In this document: piece by piece, positions 25,742-36,178 of the stretch
How positions within the stretch are numbered: the first letter of the stretch is position 1
Layout of the letters: the number at the start of each line of letters is the position of its first letter
Assembly: GCA_022844485.1 (NCBI GenBank)
Contig: JALHLQ010000025.1
Location: 1 to 55,285, forward strand
Source of the DNA: Xanthobacteraceae bacterium
Lineage (GTDB): Bacteria; Pseudomonadota; Alphaproteobacteria; Rhizobiales; Xanthobacteraceae
Direction: 5' to 3'
DNA length: 55,285 bases
Program-made: the position numbers and the translations under genes
The notes under the pieces: model-generated
Database searches by the model: none
The model's input: only the letters and a program-made list of their open reading frames with translations
Told to the model about the DNA's origin: nothing

Positions 25742-26719
25742 TCAGCCCCCCGCCTTCAATTTCCCCGCCATGCCCCGGCCTGGCGCTTCGCCCCCAAGCG
25801 CGCGGGCAATCGTCGTAACATTGTGATCAAGCATACCGATGACGGTGCCCTCGTAGGTCCCGGGCGCACCGAGCGCATCGGAGTAAAGCTCGCCGCCGAT
25901 CGCGAGCTTGTGCCCCCGCGCTCCCGCGCCTTCCACCAGGGCGCGGATGTTGCGATCGGAGACCGAGCTTTCGACAAAGACGGCGCGGATGCCGCGGCTG
26001 ACGACCAAAGAGACGAGCTCTTCCAGCCGCTTGAGTCCGGCCTCGCTTTCGGTCGAGAGGCCCTGGATGCCTTCGACTTCGAAGCCGTAGGCCCGGCCGA
26101 AATAATTGAATGCGTCATGCGCCGTGACCAGCATGCGCGACGTCGTGGGGACGGAACTGAGGATCTTGCGGGCATAGGCGTCGAGCCGCGTAAGCTCGCC
26201 GGCATAGGCCTTCGCGCCGGTCTCGTAGGTTGCCCTTCCGGCGGGATCGCGCGCGATCAGCGCATCGCGGACGCGGTCGGCGACGAGGATCCAGAGCTTT
26301 GGGTCCATCCAAACATGGGGGTCGAAGCGGTCCGGATACTCGGAGTCGGCCAGCAGGCGGGCCTTGGGAACGGCTTCCGCTGCGAAAATAACCGGCTTGT
26401 TGACGCCCAGGGCCTTCAGCGGGGCTTCGAGCTGCGCTTCGAGATACAGCCCGTTGGCGAAGATGATATCGGCATTGGAGAGGCGCGCGATATCGGTGCG
26501 CGTGGGCCGGTAGGTGTGCGGATCGACGCCCTCCCCGAGAAGGCTCGTCACATCGACCCGATTGCCGCCGATGATGCGTGCCGCATCGGCCAGCATGGAG
26601 ACCGTGGTCACAACGGTCAGCCGGCGGGATTGAGCCCCGGCAGGCCGCGTGAAGGCGCCGCCGGCCAGCACGAGCAAGCCGAGTGAAAAGCCACGGCGTG
26701 AAATCATCGCGGGACGCAT
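25742..26719 (-). CDS. Periplasmic metal-binding protein of the Mn/Zn ABC importer (TroA/SitA type)
   Basis: A 325-residue cluster 9 binding protein. The N-terminus MISRRGFSLGLLVL has a twin-arginine look. The four metal ligands are visible: His68 in VDPHTY, His135 in FDPHVWMD, His201 in TAHDAFNYFG and Asp281 in GELYSDALG. There is no His-rich loop after the second His, unlike high-affinity ZnuA. The His-His-His-Asp set is that of TroA, which binds Mn or Zn. ATG 26719 was chosen because GAGG stands at proper distance. A palindromic operator lies 18 bases upstream of the start. Confidence 0.92.
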   Translation of the reverse strand: MRPAMISRRGFSLGLLVLAGGAFTRPAGAQSRRLTVVTTVSMLADAARIIGGNRVDVTSLLGEGVDPHTYRPTRTDIARLSNADIIFANGLYLEAQLEAPLKALGVNKPVIFAAEAVPKARLLADSEYPDRFDPHVWMDPKLWILVADRVRDALIARDPAGRATYETGAKAYAGELTRLDAYARKILSSVPTTSRMLVTAHDAFNYFGRAYGFEVEGIQGLSTESEAGLKRLEELVSLVVSRGIRAVFVESSVSDRNIRALVEGAGARGHKLAIGGELYSDALGAPGTYEGTVIGMLDHNVTTIARALGGEAPGRGMAGKLKAGG

Positions 26720-26736
26720 CCGCCGGCCTCAAATGC

Positions 26737-26757
26737 AATTGCGAACTATTCGCAATT
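26737..26757 (-). promoter_or_regulatory. 21-bp perfect palindrome upstream of the metal importer (Fur/Mur-like operator candidate)
   Basis: AATTGCGAA-CTA-TTCGCAATT is a perfect inverted repeat with nine-base arms, placed 18 bases before the importer start codon. Alphaproteobacterial Fur-family manganese regulators (Mur) bind TGC-rich dyads of this general kind upstream of sit/mnt genes. Zur or MntR are alternatives. The symmetry is observed; the regulator is inferred, and none is encoded in this window. Confidence 0.7.
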
Positions 26758-26904
26758 AAGATGGCAGAGGCCTATCCCCAGGTCAAGTACCGCACCCGCA
26801 CCAATGTACGGCAGGCTCAGTCGGAGACCTTATCGAGGCGTCTTTGGAAAGGGCCTTGAGGCTGGGGTTGCAGCCCGTCACTGCCGGTGTGGGACGTGTC
26901 GGAA

Positions 26905-27654
26905 CTAAGCCTCGACCCGTGTCCAGCCATCCCCCAACAGGCGTTCATGGGGGAGGAAGCGCGCCTTGTAGTCCATCTTCTTCGAGCCTCGCACCCAATA
27001 GCCGAGATACACATAGGGCAGGCCCATGCGGCGGGCGCGCGCGATGTGGTCCAGGATCGCAAAGGTTCCGAGCGAGCGGTCGGCATGCGCGGGGTCGTAG
27101 AAGGAGTAAACCATGGACAAGCCGTCCTTGAGGACGTCCGTCAGGGCCACCGCATAGAGCGGCCCCGAGCCGCGGCCGTTGAATCGGCTGTCCGGACCGG
27201 CGCGCCGGTATTCGACCAAGCGGGTTTCCACGTGGCTGTCCTCGACCATCATCGCATAGTCGAGCACGGTCATGTCGGCCATGCCGCCGTCGAAGTGGCG
27301 CAAGTCCAGATAGGAGCGAAACACGGAGTACTGCTCGGAGGTCGGCACCGGCACCCGCATATCGCCGATGAGGTCGGAGTTCTTGTCGCGCACGCGCCGC
27401 ATCGAGCGCGAGGGGCGGAAGTCGTCCACCACCACGCGCACGGAGATGCAGGCGCGGCAGCCATCGCATGCGGGCCGATAAGCGATCGACTGGCTGCGGC
27501 GGAATCCCCCATGCGTCAGCACATTGTTGAGCTCCGGCGCGCGCTCGCCGACCAGATGCGTAAAGACCTTCCGCTCCTCGTGACCCGGCAGGTAGGGGCA
27601 GGGGGAGGGGGCGGTCAGGTAGAACTGCGGAGTGTCGCGGGAATGCTGCGTCAC
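26905..27654 (-). CDS. bpt: Aspartate/glutamate leucyltransferase (N-end rule, Bpt)
   Basis: A 249-residue enzyme that transfers leucine from Leu-tRNA to proteins with N-terminal Asp or Glu, marking them for ClpAP. It has the ATE family N-terminal domain with [19 protein letters not shown] (conserved Cys cluster) and [11 protein letters not shown]. The C-terminal GNAT-like part has [16 protein letters not shown] and [20 protein letters not shown]. Length is normal. It is a single gene, with the RDD gene 80 bases upstream on the same strand. Confidence 0.95.
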   Translation of the reverse strand: MTQHSRDTPQFYLTAPSPCPYLPGHEERKVFTHLVGERAPELNNVLTHGGFRRSQSIAYRPACDGCRACISVRVVVDDFRPSRSMRRVRDKNSDLIGDMRVPVPTSEQYSVFRSYLDLRHFDGGMADMTVLDYAMMVEDSHVETRLVEYRRAGPDSRFNGRGSGPLYAVALTDVLKDGLSMVYSFYDPAHADRSLGTFAILDHIARARRMGLPYVYLGYWVRGSKKMDYKARFLPHERLLGDGWTRVEA

Positions 27655-27734
27655 GGGCTGCTCGAACGGACTTCCAAAATTCTCAACGCCGTAGCATCGC
27701 CAATGATCCGCGCCTCGTCAAAGGCCGGGAGGGG

Positions 27735-28274
27735 TCAGACGCGCATGGAGGGCCTGCGCAGCGCGGTCGTCCGCGCGTCGTTGTTCACCACCACGGTGCC
27801 GAGGAGGAAATCGTGCAGCAGCCGCCGCCGCTCGTTGAGAAGCCCGACAAGGAGCACGAGAGGGGTCAGGAACGACACCGAAATCCAGTACAGGATGGCG
27901 TGCACGGCTCCGAGCACGAAGTATCCCCGATCGCCGTACCAGGTGCGCATTTCGATATCCATGAGCCGCATGCCGATGGTCGCCGAATGCGGGCCGCCGA
28001 GCGTCATGCCGTAGTATGCGACGGCCCAGATCACCGAAATCGGCGACAGCAGCCAGAACAGGAGCCAGCCGAGGCCGAGCGTCACGATCCCGAACACCGC
28101 GATGAAGATCGTCAGCAGGATGACCGGCACGCTGATGACCAGGACATCGACCAGGAACGCCATCATGCGGCGAGGCAGCACGCCCTCGAACCGTTCGGGC
28201 ATGGTCGCGGGGTCGAAGGCGTGTGGGTGCAATCGCGCCTGCGTCTCGATGCTGTGTGGCCCAGTGTGGGTCAA
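27735..28274 (-). CDS. RDD-family membrane protein
   Basis: A 179-residue integral membrane protein of unknown function. The RDD signature appears as PRRMMAFLVDVLVIS (~29-43), and TIGMRLMDIEMR follows the second helix, with three to four hydrophobic segments in all. Start choice: TTG at 28274 has a strong GGAGG nine bases upstream and gives THTGPHSIETQ; the open frame extends further but overlaps the divergent ilvA leader. ATG 28202 is an alternative. The function is unknown; some RDD proteins act in ion exchange. Confidence 0.8.
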   Translation of the reverse strand: MTHTGPHSIETQARLHPHAFDPATMPERFEGVLPRRMMAFLVDVLVISVPVILLTIFIAVFGIVTLGLGWLLFWLLSPISVIWAVAYYGMTLGGPHSATIGMRLMDIEMRTWYGDRGYFVLGAVHAILYWISVSFLTPLVLLVGLLNERRRLLHDFLLGTVVVNNDARTTALRRPSMRV

Positions 28275-28425
28275 GGTTGTGGACCTCCAGAAAAAGGGCA
28301 GCCGGTACATGGGCCCCGCAGAGGGACGGCGCAAGGGGACCGGCGGGTCCCGGCGTGTCTTGCGCTCGCTGGTCCGGGACACGCCCGGCCGCGACCGGCT
28401 ATAACGCGACATCCTGGAGGCCCGC

Positions 28426-29649
28426 GTGAACATCACTCTCGACGCCATTATGGCCGCGCAGCGCGCGATCGCCGGCGCGGTATTGCGTACGCCGATGCTG
28501 CCCGCCCCGAAGTTGTCAGGGCTCACCGGCGCGGAGGTCTTCGTCAAGTACGAGAACCTTCAGGTGACGAACTCCTTCAAGGAACGCGGCGCACTGGCGA
28601 AGCTTCTGTCGCTTTCGCAAACAGAGCGCGCGCGCGGCGTCATCGCCATGTCGGCCGGCAATCATGCGCAGGCGGTGGCCTACCACGCCAAGCGCCTCGA
28701 TATTCCCGCCACGATCGTCATGCCGGTGACGACGCCGCATGTGAAGGTAATCGCGACCGCCGAGCACGGCGCGGAGGTTGTCGTCGAAGGCGAAACGTTG
28801 GCCGACGCGCAGGCGCGGGCCGAAGTCATTGCGCGCGAGCGCAACAGGATCTGGGTGCACCCCTACGATGATCCGCATGTGATCGCGGGGCAAGGCACGA
28901 TCGCGCTCGAAATGCTGGACGAGATACCGGATCTCGACGTGCTGGTGGTGCCGATCGGCGGCGGCGGATTGATCAGCGGGAGCGCCATCGCAGCGAAAGC
29001 CCGGCGGCCCGGCATCGACATTATCGGGGCGGAGGCAGCGCTCTACCCCTCCATGTGGAATGCCGTGAAGGGCGACAACCGCCCGATCGGCGGGGCGACG
29101 CTTGCCGAAGGCATCGCCGTCAAGACGATCGGCAAGCTGACGCTGCCGCTGGTTCGCGAGCATGTGTCCGAGATCGTGCTCGTGGACGAGGTGATGCTTG
29201 AGCGCGCGGTGAACCTTTTCCTCACGCTGCAGAAGTCGATGGCGGAGGGGGCGGGCGCGGCCGGGCTCGCCGCCATGCTGGCGAAGCCGGGCCGTTTCCG
29301 CGGCAAGAAAATCGGGCTGATCCTATGCGGCGGTAACATCGATCCGCGGATTCTGGCCTCGATCATGGTGCGCGAACTGGAACGCGAGAGCCGCATCGTC
29401 TCGTTCCGTCTCACGATCCCGGATCGTCCCGGCGTGCTCGGTGTGATCGCCACGCGCCTCGGCCAGCTCGGCGCGAATATCTTGGAGGTCGACCACCGCC
29501 GGCTCTTTCTCGACGTTCCGGCCAAGGGTGCGAAGCTCGACGTGACCGTCGAGACGCGCGACCGCACGCATGCCGATGATATCTTCAAGGCGATGGAGGC
29601 GGACGGATACCGTCCCGCGCGCATCGAAGCGGCGACCGCGATGGAGTAA
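28426..29649 (+). CDS. ilvA: Threonine ammonia-lyase (threonine dehydratase)
   Basis: A 407-residue PLP enzyme converting threonine to 2-oxobutyrate and ammonia. PLP Lys52 is in TNSFKERGA, the substrate loop is SAGNHAQ and the phosphate loop GGGGLISG; LCGGNID is near the end of the catalytic domain. A C-terminal ACT domain (SFRLTIPDRPGVLGVIATRL) of about 75 residues marks the single-ACT type, close to TdcB/YgeX-like biosynthetic or catabolic forms rather than the two-domain E. coli IlvA. The start is GTG with CTGGAGG five bases upstream. Confidence 0.93.
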   Translation: MNITLDAIMAAQRAIAGAVLRTPMLPAPKLSGLTGAEVFVKYENLQVTNSFKERGALAKLLSLSQTERARGVIAMSAGNHAQAVAYHAKRLDIPATIVMPVTTPHVKVIATAEHGAEVVVEGETLADAQARAEVIARERNRIWVHPYDDPHVIAGQGTIALEMLDEIPDLDVLVVPIGGGGLISGSAIAAKARRPGIDIIGAEAALYPSMWNAVKGDNRPIGGATLAEGIAVKTIGKLTLPLVREHVSEIVLVDEVMLERAVNLFLTLQKSMAEGAGAAGLAAMLAKPGRFRGKKIGLILCGGNIDPRILASIMVRELERESRIVSFRLTIPDRPGVLGVIATRLGQLGANILEVDHRRLFLDVPAKGAKLDVTVETRDRTHADDIFKAMEADGYRPARIEAATAME

Positions 29650-29681
29650 CGGACCGCGAGGCACGGCGCAGGCTGTCCGAC

Positions 29682-30764
<1,083 letters not shown>

Positions 30765-30878
30765 CTAGCCCTTCCAAAGAAAGGCTTCCATACGGGAGTT
30801 GCCCATCCCGGGGGCCGTCGCGTTGACGGGCCCGGGTCAGGCTTCTATCCCAGTCGGGCGGAACGGTGATCGCCCGAC

Positions 30879-32018
30879 ATGGACTTCGAACTCTCCGAGG
30901 AGCAGCGCGCGTTTCAGGACAGCGCCCGCGATTTTGCGTGCGACGAGATGATGCCGTTTGCGCGTGACTGGGACGAGAACGAGATCTTTCCGGTCGAGGC
31001 GCTGCGCAAGGCGGCGGCGCTCGGCTTCGGCGGCATCTATGTGAAGGACGACGTCGGCGGTTCCGCGCTGACCCGGCTCGACGCGACGGTCATTTTCGAG
31101 GAGCTGGCGCAAGGCTGCACGTCCACGGCGGCCTATATCTCGATCCACAACATGGCAGCCTGGATGATCGACGCATTCGGCGGCGACGCACAGCGCAAGC
31201 GTTTCCTGCCGAAGCTTTGCACCATGGAGCGGTTTGCAAGCTATTGCCTCACTGAGCCCGCGGCCGGTTCCGACGCCGCGAGCCTGCAGACCCGCGCCGT
31301 GCGCGACGGCGATCACTACGTGATCAATGGCGCGAAAGCCTTCATCTCCGGCGGCGGCGTGTCGGATGTCTATGTTTGCATGGTGCGCACCGGTGGCCCG
31401 GGTCCGGGCGGCATCTCCTGCATCGTCGTCGAGAAGGGCGCCCCCGGACTTGCCTTCGGCGCGCGGGAGAAGAAGCTCGGCTGGAAAACGCAGCCGACCG
31501 CGGCGGTGATCTTCGAGGATTGCCGCGTGCCGGCCGCCAATCTCATCGGCGAGGAAGGGCAGGGCTTCAAGATCGCCATGGCGGGGCTCGACGGCGGGCG
31601 GCTGAATATCGCGGCCTGTTCGATCGGCGGCGCGCAATTCTGTCTCGACCGAACGCTCGACTACATGCGCGAGCGAAAGCAGTTCGGCTCCCGGCTCTCC
31701 GATTTCCAGGCGCTGCGCTTCCGCATCGCCGATTTCGCGATCGAGCTTGAAGCAGCACGGCTCTTAGTGCGCCGCGCGGCGACCGCCGTCACCAACAAGG
31801 AGCCCGCCGCCACTCGTCTTGCCGCCATGGCGAAACGCCACGCCACCGACGCCGGCTTCGACATTGTCAATGGCTGCCTGCAACTGCATGGGGGCTACGG
31901 CTACCTGCGCGACTACCCGATCGAGCGCGTGTTGCGCGACGTGCGCGTGCACCAGATCCTCGAAGGGACGAACGAGGTGATGCGGCTGATCGTGAGCCGC
32001 GATCTGTTGGGTCATTAG
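30879..32018 (+). CDS. Acyl-CoA dehydrogenase (isobutyryl-CoA dehydrogenase-like)
   Basis: A 379-residue FAD enzyme. Motifs are [52 protein letters not shown] and the catalytic base Glu362 in [13 protein letters not shown]. The sequence style (ACAD8 type) and a 3-hydroxyisobutyryl-CoA hydrolase gene 2.6 kb away suggest the isobutyryl-CoA to methacrylyl-CoA step of valine breakdown; short-chain activity on other acyl-CoAs is possible. A Bug-type receptor gene follows 39 bases later on the same strand. Confidence 0.87.
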   Translation: MDFELSEEQRAFQDSARDFACDEMMPFARDWDENEIFPVEALRKAAALGFGGIYVKDDVGGSALTRLDATVIFEELAQGCTSTAAYISIHNMAAWMIDAFGGDAQRKRFLPKLCTMERFASYCLTEPAAGSDAASLQTRAVRDGDHYVINGAKAFISGGGVSDVYVCMVRTGGPGPGGISCIVVEKGAPGLAFGAREKKLGWKTQPTAAVIFEDCRVPAANLIGEEGQGFKIAMAGLDGGRLNIAACSIGGAQFCLDRTLDYMRERKQFGSRLSDFQALRFRIADFAIELEAARLLVRRAATAVTNKEPAATRLAAMAKRHATDAGFDIVNGCLQLHGGYGYLRDYPIERVLRDVRVHQILEGTNEVMRLIVSRDLLGH

Positions 32019-32057
32019 CGCCGAGCCGCGAACCCGCGGGCAAGGAGAGGTGACGTC

Positions 32058-33029
32058 ATGAGGACTTGGAAAGCCGGATGGCTGATCGGCCTGGCCTTCG
32101 TCATCATGACGGGCGGGGCGGCGGCGCAGCCCTATCCCAATCGGCCGATCACCATGATCGTTCCGTTTCCGCCCGGCGGTAGCACCACCATCGTCGGGCG
32201 CATCATTGCGGAAAAGATGAGCGATACTCTGGGCCAGCAGGTGGTGGTCGAAAACCGGGGCGGCGCCGGCGGCACCATGGGCACCCGCGCCGTGGCGAAA
32301 AGCGCTCCGGACGGTTACACCATCCTGCTCGGCTATAGCGGCACGCTCAGCGTCGCGCCGAGCTTCTATGCCAGCGCCGGCTATGATCCGCGCAAGGACT
32401 TCGCGCCGATCGGACGCATTGGCGCGGCTCCGAGCATGGTCGTGGTCAATCCTTCATTCCCCGCCGCCACGGTTGCGGATCTCATCGCTTACGCCCGGAC
32501 CAATCCGGCCAAGGTCAATTACGGCTCGGCGGGCGTGGGCTCGCTCAATCACATTGCCGGCGAGTACTTCGCAGCCAAGGCGGGGATCAAGCTCACCCAT
32601 GTTCCCTACAAGGGCAGCGGCCCGGTCATGACCGATCTCCTCGGCGGTCATATCCCGCTCGCTTTCGCGCCGCTCCCGACGGTTCAATCCAACGTCCAGG
32701 CCGGCAAGCTCCGCGCGCTTGCGGTCACGAGCCTCAAGCGTTCGAGCCTCGTGCCTGAAGTGCCGACAGTGAACGAATCCGGCCTTCCCGGCTACGAAGC
32801 CGTGCTGAGCTATGGGCTGCTCGCGCCGGCCGGCACGCCGCGCGAGATCATCGAGCGGCTCAACACGGCGCTGCGCTCCGCACTCGCAAGCGATGACGTG
32901 AAACAGAAGCTTGCCATCGAAGGCGCCGAGCCCATCCCGGGCTCGCCGGGGGAGTACGCCGCCGAGATCGATGCCGAGGAAAAGCAGTGGTCGGCGGTGG
33001 TCCGGTCGATCGGCGTCAAGGCGGAGTGA
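32058..33029 (+). CDS. Tripartite tricarboxylate transporter receptor (TctC/Bug family), orphan
   Basis: A 323-residue periplasmic binding protein. The signal peptide MRTWKAGWLIGLAFVIMTG, with cleavage near AAAQPYP, is followed by the family motifs PNRPITMIVPFPPGGSTT, NRGGAGGTMGT, APDGYTILLG and VPYKGSGPVMTDLLGGHI. No TctA/TctB membrane genes are near, as is common for this expanded family. AAGGAGAGG precedes ATG. Its 3' end overlaps the convergent TcuA-like gene by 14 bases, which may hint at a shared tricarboxylate substrate; this is inference only. Confidence 0.92.
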   Translation: MRTWKAGWLIGLAFVIMTGGAAAQPYPNRPITMIVPFPPGGSTTIVGRIIAEKMSDTLGQQVVVENRGGAGGTMGTRAVAKSAPDGYTILLGYSGTLSVAPSFYASAGYDPRKDFAPIGRIGAAPSMVVVNPSFPAATVADLIAYARTNPAKVNYGSAGVGSLNHIAGEYFAAKAGIKLTHVPYKGSGPVMTDLLGGHIPLAFAPLPTVQSNVQAGKLRALAVTSLKRSSLVPEVPTVNESGLPGYEAVLSYGLLAPAGTPREIIERLNTALRSALASDDVKQKLAIEGAEPIPGSPGEYAAEIDAEEKQWSAVVRSIGVKAE

Positions 33030-34542
33030 CAAGGAAAGAAGAGAATTGCGGCGACGAGGCTGCATGCCTCCCGGCGGCGTGCCCTGCAATCCGGCCGAAC
33101 ACCGAGCCGGCCATGAGACCCGTACCGCCGGGATAATTGAAATAGAACAGGCCGCCAACCATTTCGCCCGCCGCATACAGGCCGGGAATAGGCAACCCAT
33201 CGGTATCGATCACGCGTGCATCGGTGTCGATTTTCACGCCGCCGAAGGTGAAGGTGATGCCGCAAGTCACAGCGTAGGCTTCAAAGGGCGGCTCGTCGAT
33301 GGTGTTCGCCCAATTCGATTTCGGGATCGGCAACCCGCGTGTGCCCCGCCCGTCCTTGATATTGGGGTTGAATGGGACGTCCAAGCGGATGGCGGCATTG
33401 TAGGCCTCGATCGTTTTCGCCGCGCGGCTGACATCGAGATCGTCCAACTTGCGCAGAAGCTCATCGAGCGTGTCCGCCCGCGCTTTGGTCACGCGCTTGA
33501 TCCGATATTCATCGCGCAGCAGGTGCAACACCTTGCCGTCGAAAATCTGCCAGGCGAATTGCCCCGGTTGCATCAGGATTTCGCGGCCATATTTGGCGTA
33601 GGTGTAGTTGCGAAAATCCGCACCCTCGTCGAGAAAACGCTCGCCATGGGCGTTGAGCATGATTCCGAAGGGGTAGGAGTGCTTCTGGAAATTGTCTCCG
33701 ACCGTCAGGTCGCCGAAATCGGGCGCATTGCGGTCCCAACCGACGGCGTGGCAGCCTGACCAGTTGCCGGTCGGCATGGCTCCCGCATCGAGCGCCATGC
33801 GCAAGCCGTCGCCGGTGTTGAAGCGCGTGCCGCGAATTTTCGCCAACTCCCAGTTCGCACCGAGATAGCGCGTGCGCCACTCGGCATTGGCCTGGAATCC
33901 GCCGGCCGCGAGCACCACCGATTTCGCCGCGATACTGCACGACTTGCCGGCCTGCCTGACGCGGACTCCGCTCACGCCGGCATCGTCGGCAATCAGATCG
34001 AGCGCCCGCGCCTCGTAGAGAATGCGGATGCTTTTGCGGCGCGCGGCGTCTGTAAGTGTCTGGACCAGCCCCGGCCCGCCGCCCCAGGCTTCGACCGTGA
34101 GACCACCCCAAAACTTGAAGCGGTCGCCGACCTTGAACGCTTGGCGCCCATAGATCGGCTGGAAGCGCACGCCTTGGTCACGCATCCAGCACATGGTCTC
34201 GCGGCTGTGCCGCACCAGCACCTCGCATAGGTTCGGATCGGAGCGGTATTCGGTCACGCGGCCCATGTCGTCAAAAAACTGCGCTTCCGCATAGGTACCA
34301 AAATCGGTCTTCGCGATTTCCGTCTCGGTGAGGTCCGGCATCAGCGCCCTGAGGTCGTCCACGCCATCATAGACACAGCGGAATGCGCCGGCGGTGAAGC
34401 GGCTGTTGCCGCCCGACTCCGACTCGGGAGCGCGTTCGAGCACGAGCACAGAGACGCCATGCTCGGCTGCGGCGAGTGCCGCGCACAAAGCCGCGTTGCC
34501 GGCCCCGACAACAATGACATCGATTTGGCTGGGAAGCGGCAT
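33016..34542 (-). CDS. FAD-dependent tricarballylate dehydrogenase-like flavoprotein (TcuA type)
   Basis: A 508-residue FAD protein of the fumarate reductase/succinate dehydrogenase flavoprotein superfamily. The N-terminal Rossmann motif is DVIVVGAGNAALCAALAAA, then GGNSRFTAGAFRCVYDG, which is characteristic of TcuA. Near the C-terminus are ITFTFGGVKIDTDARVID and GLYAAGEMVGGLFYFNYPGG. TcuA oxidises tricarballylate to aconitate in the cytoplasm using a TcuB partner, but no TcuB is seen here. ATG 34542 was chosen where the Rossmann domain begins; the frame extends further upstream without homology. Confidence 0.85.
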   Translation of the reverse strand: MPLPSQIDVIVVGAGNAALCAALAAAEHGVSVLVLERAPESESGGNSRFTAGAFRCVYDGVDDLRALMPDLTETEIAKTDFGTYAEAQFFDDMGRVTEYRSDPNLCEVLVRHSRETMCWMRDQGVRFQPIYGRQAFKVGDRFKFWGGLTVEAWGGGPGLVQTLTDAARRKSIRILYEARALDLIADDAGVSGVRVRQAGKSCSIAAKSVVLAAGGFQANAEWRTRYLGANWELAKIRGTRFNTGDGLRMALDAGAMPTGNWSGCHAVGWDRNAPDFGDLTVGDNFQKHSYPFGIMLNAHGERFLDEGADFRNYTYAKYGREILMQPGQFAWQIFDGKVLHLLRDEYRIKRVTKARADTLDELLRKLDDLDVSRAAKTIEAYNAAIRLDVPFNPNIKDGRGTRGLPIPKSNWANTIDEPPFEAYAVTCGITFTFGGVKIDTDARVIDTDGLPIPGLYAAGEMVGGLFYFNYPGGTGLMAGSVFGRIAGHAAGRHAASSPQFSSFLVTPP

Positions 34543-34648
34543 GAATGCTGACCGATCAAGGCAGATCGGGTGACCTTGTAATGCGTTGCATCCCCTGCGC
34601 AAGAGCGGGCGGTTGCGAAAGCCGGCAGCTCCCGCTAGGCGTGAGGAG

Positions 34649-35710
34649 ATGAGCAGCGAAGCGGAGATCCTGTTTGAGCGGCGCGGCGCAGCCGGGCTTG
34701 TCACACTCAATCGGCCGAAGGCGCTGAACGCGGTCACGCACCATATGGTCAGGGAGCTGGCGCGCCAGCTCGACGCCTGGGCGCAGGATGAGGCGATCAC
34801 GCGTGTCGTCGTCACCGCGGCCGGGGATCGCGCCTTCTCGGCCGGCGGCGACTTGCGGCAGGTGACCGCGGGCGGAATGCAGGGACCGCACGAGCAGGCG
34901 CTTCAGTTCTGGCGTGACGAATACAGATTGAATGCGCAGATCAAGCGTTTTCGCAAACCCTATATTGCGCTTATTGACGGCATCGTCATGGGCGGCGGCG
35001 TCGGCGTCTCGGTGCATGGCTCGCATCGCGTCGCGGGCGACAGGTTTCTGTTCGCCATGCCCGAAGTCGGCATCGGCTTCTTTCCGGATGTCGGCGCCAC
35101 GTATTTTCTCCCGCGGCTGCCCGGCGAGATCGGCGCCTATTGCGCACTCACCGGCGAGCGGTTGAAGACGGCCGATGGCGTGGGGACAGGTGTCGCGTCC
35201 CACCACGTGCCCAGCAAACAGTTTCCTGAGCTGATCGACGGATTGTGCGGGACGATTTCGGTCGATGCGATCCTTGGTGCATTCAGCGCGCCCGCAGGGG
35301 ACGGGCCGCTGCTGGCGCGCCGGTCCGTGATCGATCGGATATTCGCCGGCGATCGGGTCGAGACCATTCTGGAACGGCTTGACAACGAAGCCGGCTCGGA
35401 AAGCGCGGATTCCCAATGGGCCCGGTCGACCGCCGTCACGATGCGGACGAAGTCACCCACGAGTTTGCGCATTGCGCTGGCGCAAATGCGGCGCGGCCGC
35501 GGCTGGACCTTCGAGGAGTGCATGCAGGCGGAATACCGCATCGTCTCACGGATCATCCGTGAACCCGATTTCCACGAGGGCGTGCGTGCCGTGATCGTCG
35601 ACAAGGACAACAATCCGAAGTGGCGGCCGGCGACGCTCGCCGAGGTTGGCGATGCGACGGTCGCGGCGCATTTTGCGCTGCTCGGCGCCGACGAGCTGGT
35701 CCTGCCGTGA
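34649..35710 (+). CDS. 3-hydroxyisobutyryl-CoA hydrolase / enoyl-CoA hydratase family protein
   Basis: 353 residues of the crotonase fold. Motifs are GLVTLNRPKALNAV, DRAFSAGGDLRQV (first oxyanion part), DGIVMGGGVGVSVHG (second), and MPEVGIGFFPDVGATYFL with the catalytic Glu. The length (~350, longer than a hydratase) and the C-terminal EYRIVSRIIREPDFHEGVRA with DKDNNPKWRP are the pattern of 3-hydroxyisobutyryl-CoA hydrolase of valine catabolism. The ATG follows GAGGAG almost directly, an unusually tight ribosome site; an ATG 21 codons upstream is the alternative. The stop overlaps the next gene as GTGA. Confidence 0.87.
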   Translation: MSSEAEILFERRGAAGLVTLNRPKALNAVTHHMVRELARQLDAWAQDEAITRVVVTAAGDRAFSAGGDLRQVTAGGMQGPHEQALQFWRDEYRLNAQIKRFRKPYIALIDGIVMGGGVGVSVHGSHRVAGDRFLFAMPEVGIGFFPDVGATYFLPRLPGEIGAYCALTGERLKTADGVGTGVASHHVPSKQFPELIDGLCGTISVDAILGAFSAPAGDGPLLARRSVIDRIFAGDRVETILERLDNEAGSESADSQWARSTAVTMRTKSPTSLRIALAQMRRGRGWTFEECMQAEYRIVSRIIREPDFHEGVRAVIVDKDNNPKWRPATLAEVGDATVAAHFALLGADELVLP

Positions 35711-36132
35711 GCGAGCCGATCATCAGTGCCCACTCCTACAAGACGAGCGCCGACATCGGCCCCTGGACCCGGCGGCTGATATTGTTTTTGCGGGCGATGG
35801 CAGCGCTGTCCATGCTGAAAGGCCTGCTGCATTGGTCGGTGGTCATCGGCATCGGCGATCCGACCGGCACGGCTTTCGATCAAAAGGAACAAGCCTGGCA
35901 GGCGGCGACAATCTTCTTTGCGGTGCTTGACCTGGTGGCCGCCGTCGGCTTGTGGCTCGCCGCGACCTGGGGCGGGGTCATTTGGCTGACGGCGATGATC
36001 TCGATGATCGTGATTGAATTGTTCTTCCCGCAAGTATTTGGCGGAAGCACATGGATTCCAGCGCTGAGCTTTCTCTTGATCTCCGCCTATGTCGTGCTTG
36101 CGATGCTCGCCGGGCGGGAGAGGGGGGAGTAA
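35707..36132 (+). CDS. Small membrane protein (DUF6163-like)
   Basis: A 141-residue protein with three to four hydrophobic segments (ALSMLKGLLHWSVVIGIG; IFFAVLDLVAAVGLWLAATW; VIWLTAMISMIVIELFF; ALSFLLISAYVVLAML). The GTG start overlaps the upstream hydrolase stop by four bases, so it is co-translated with it. Small proteins of this type are conserved in Hyphomicrobiales next to 3-hydroxyisobutyryl-CoA hydrolase genes as far as I recall, but no function is known. The family name is from memory and moderately sure. Confidence 0.78.
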   Translation: MSEPIISAHSYKTSADIGPWTRRLILFLRAMAALSMLKGLLHWSVVIGIGDPTGTAFDQKEQAWQAATIFFAVLDLVAAVGLWLAATWGGVIWLTAMISMIVIELFFPQVFGGSTWIPALSFLLISAYVVLAMLAGRERGE

Positions 36133-36178
36133 GACGGTCCTCCCCGGAATCGGGGGCTCGAGCGCGTGCACCGCCCCG

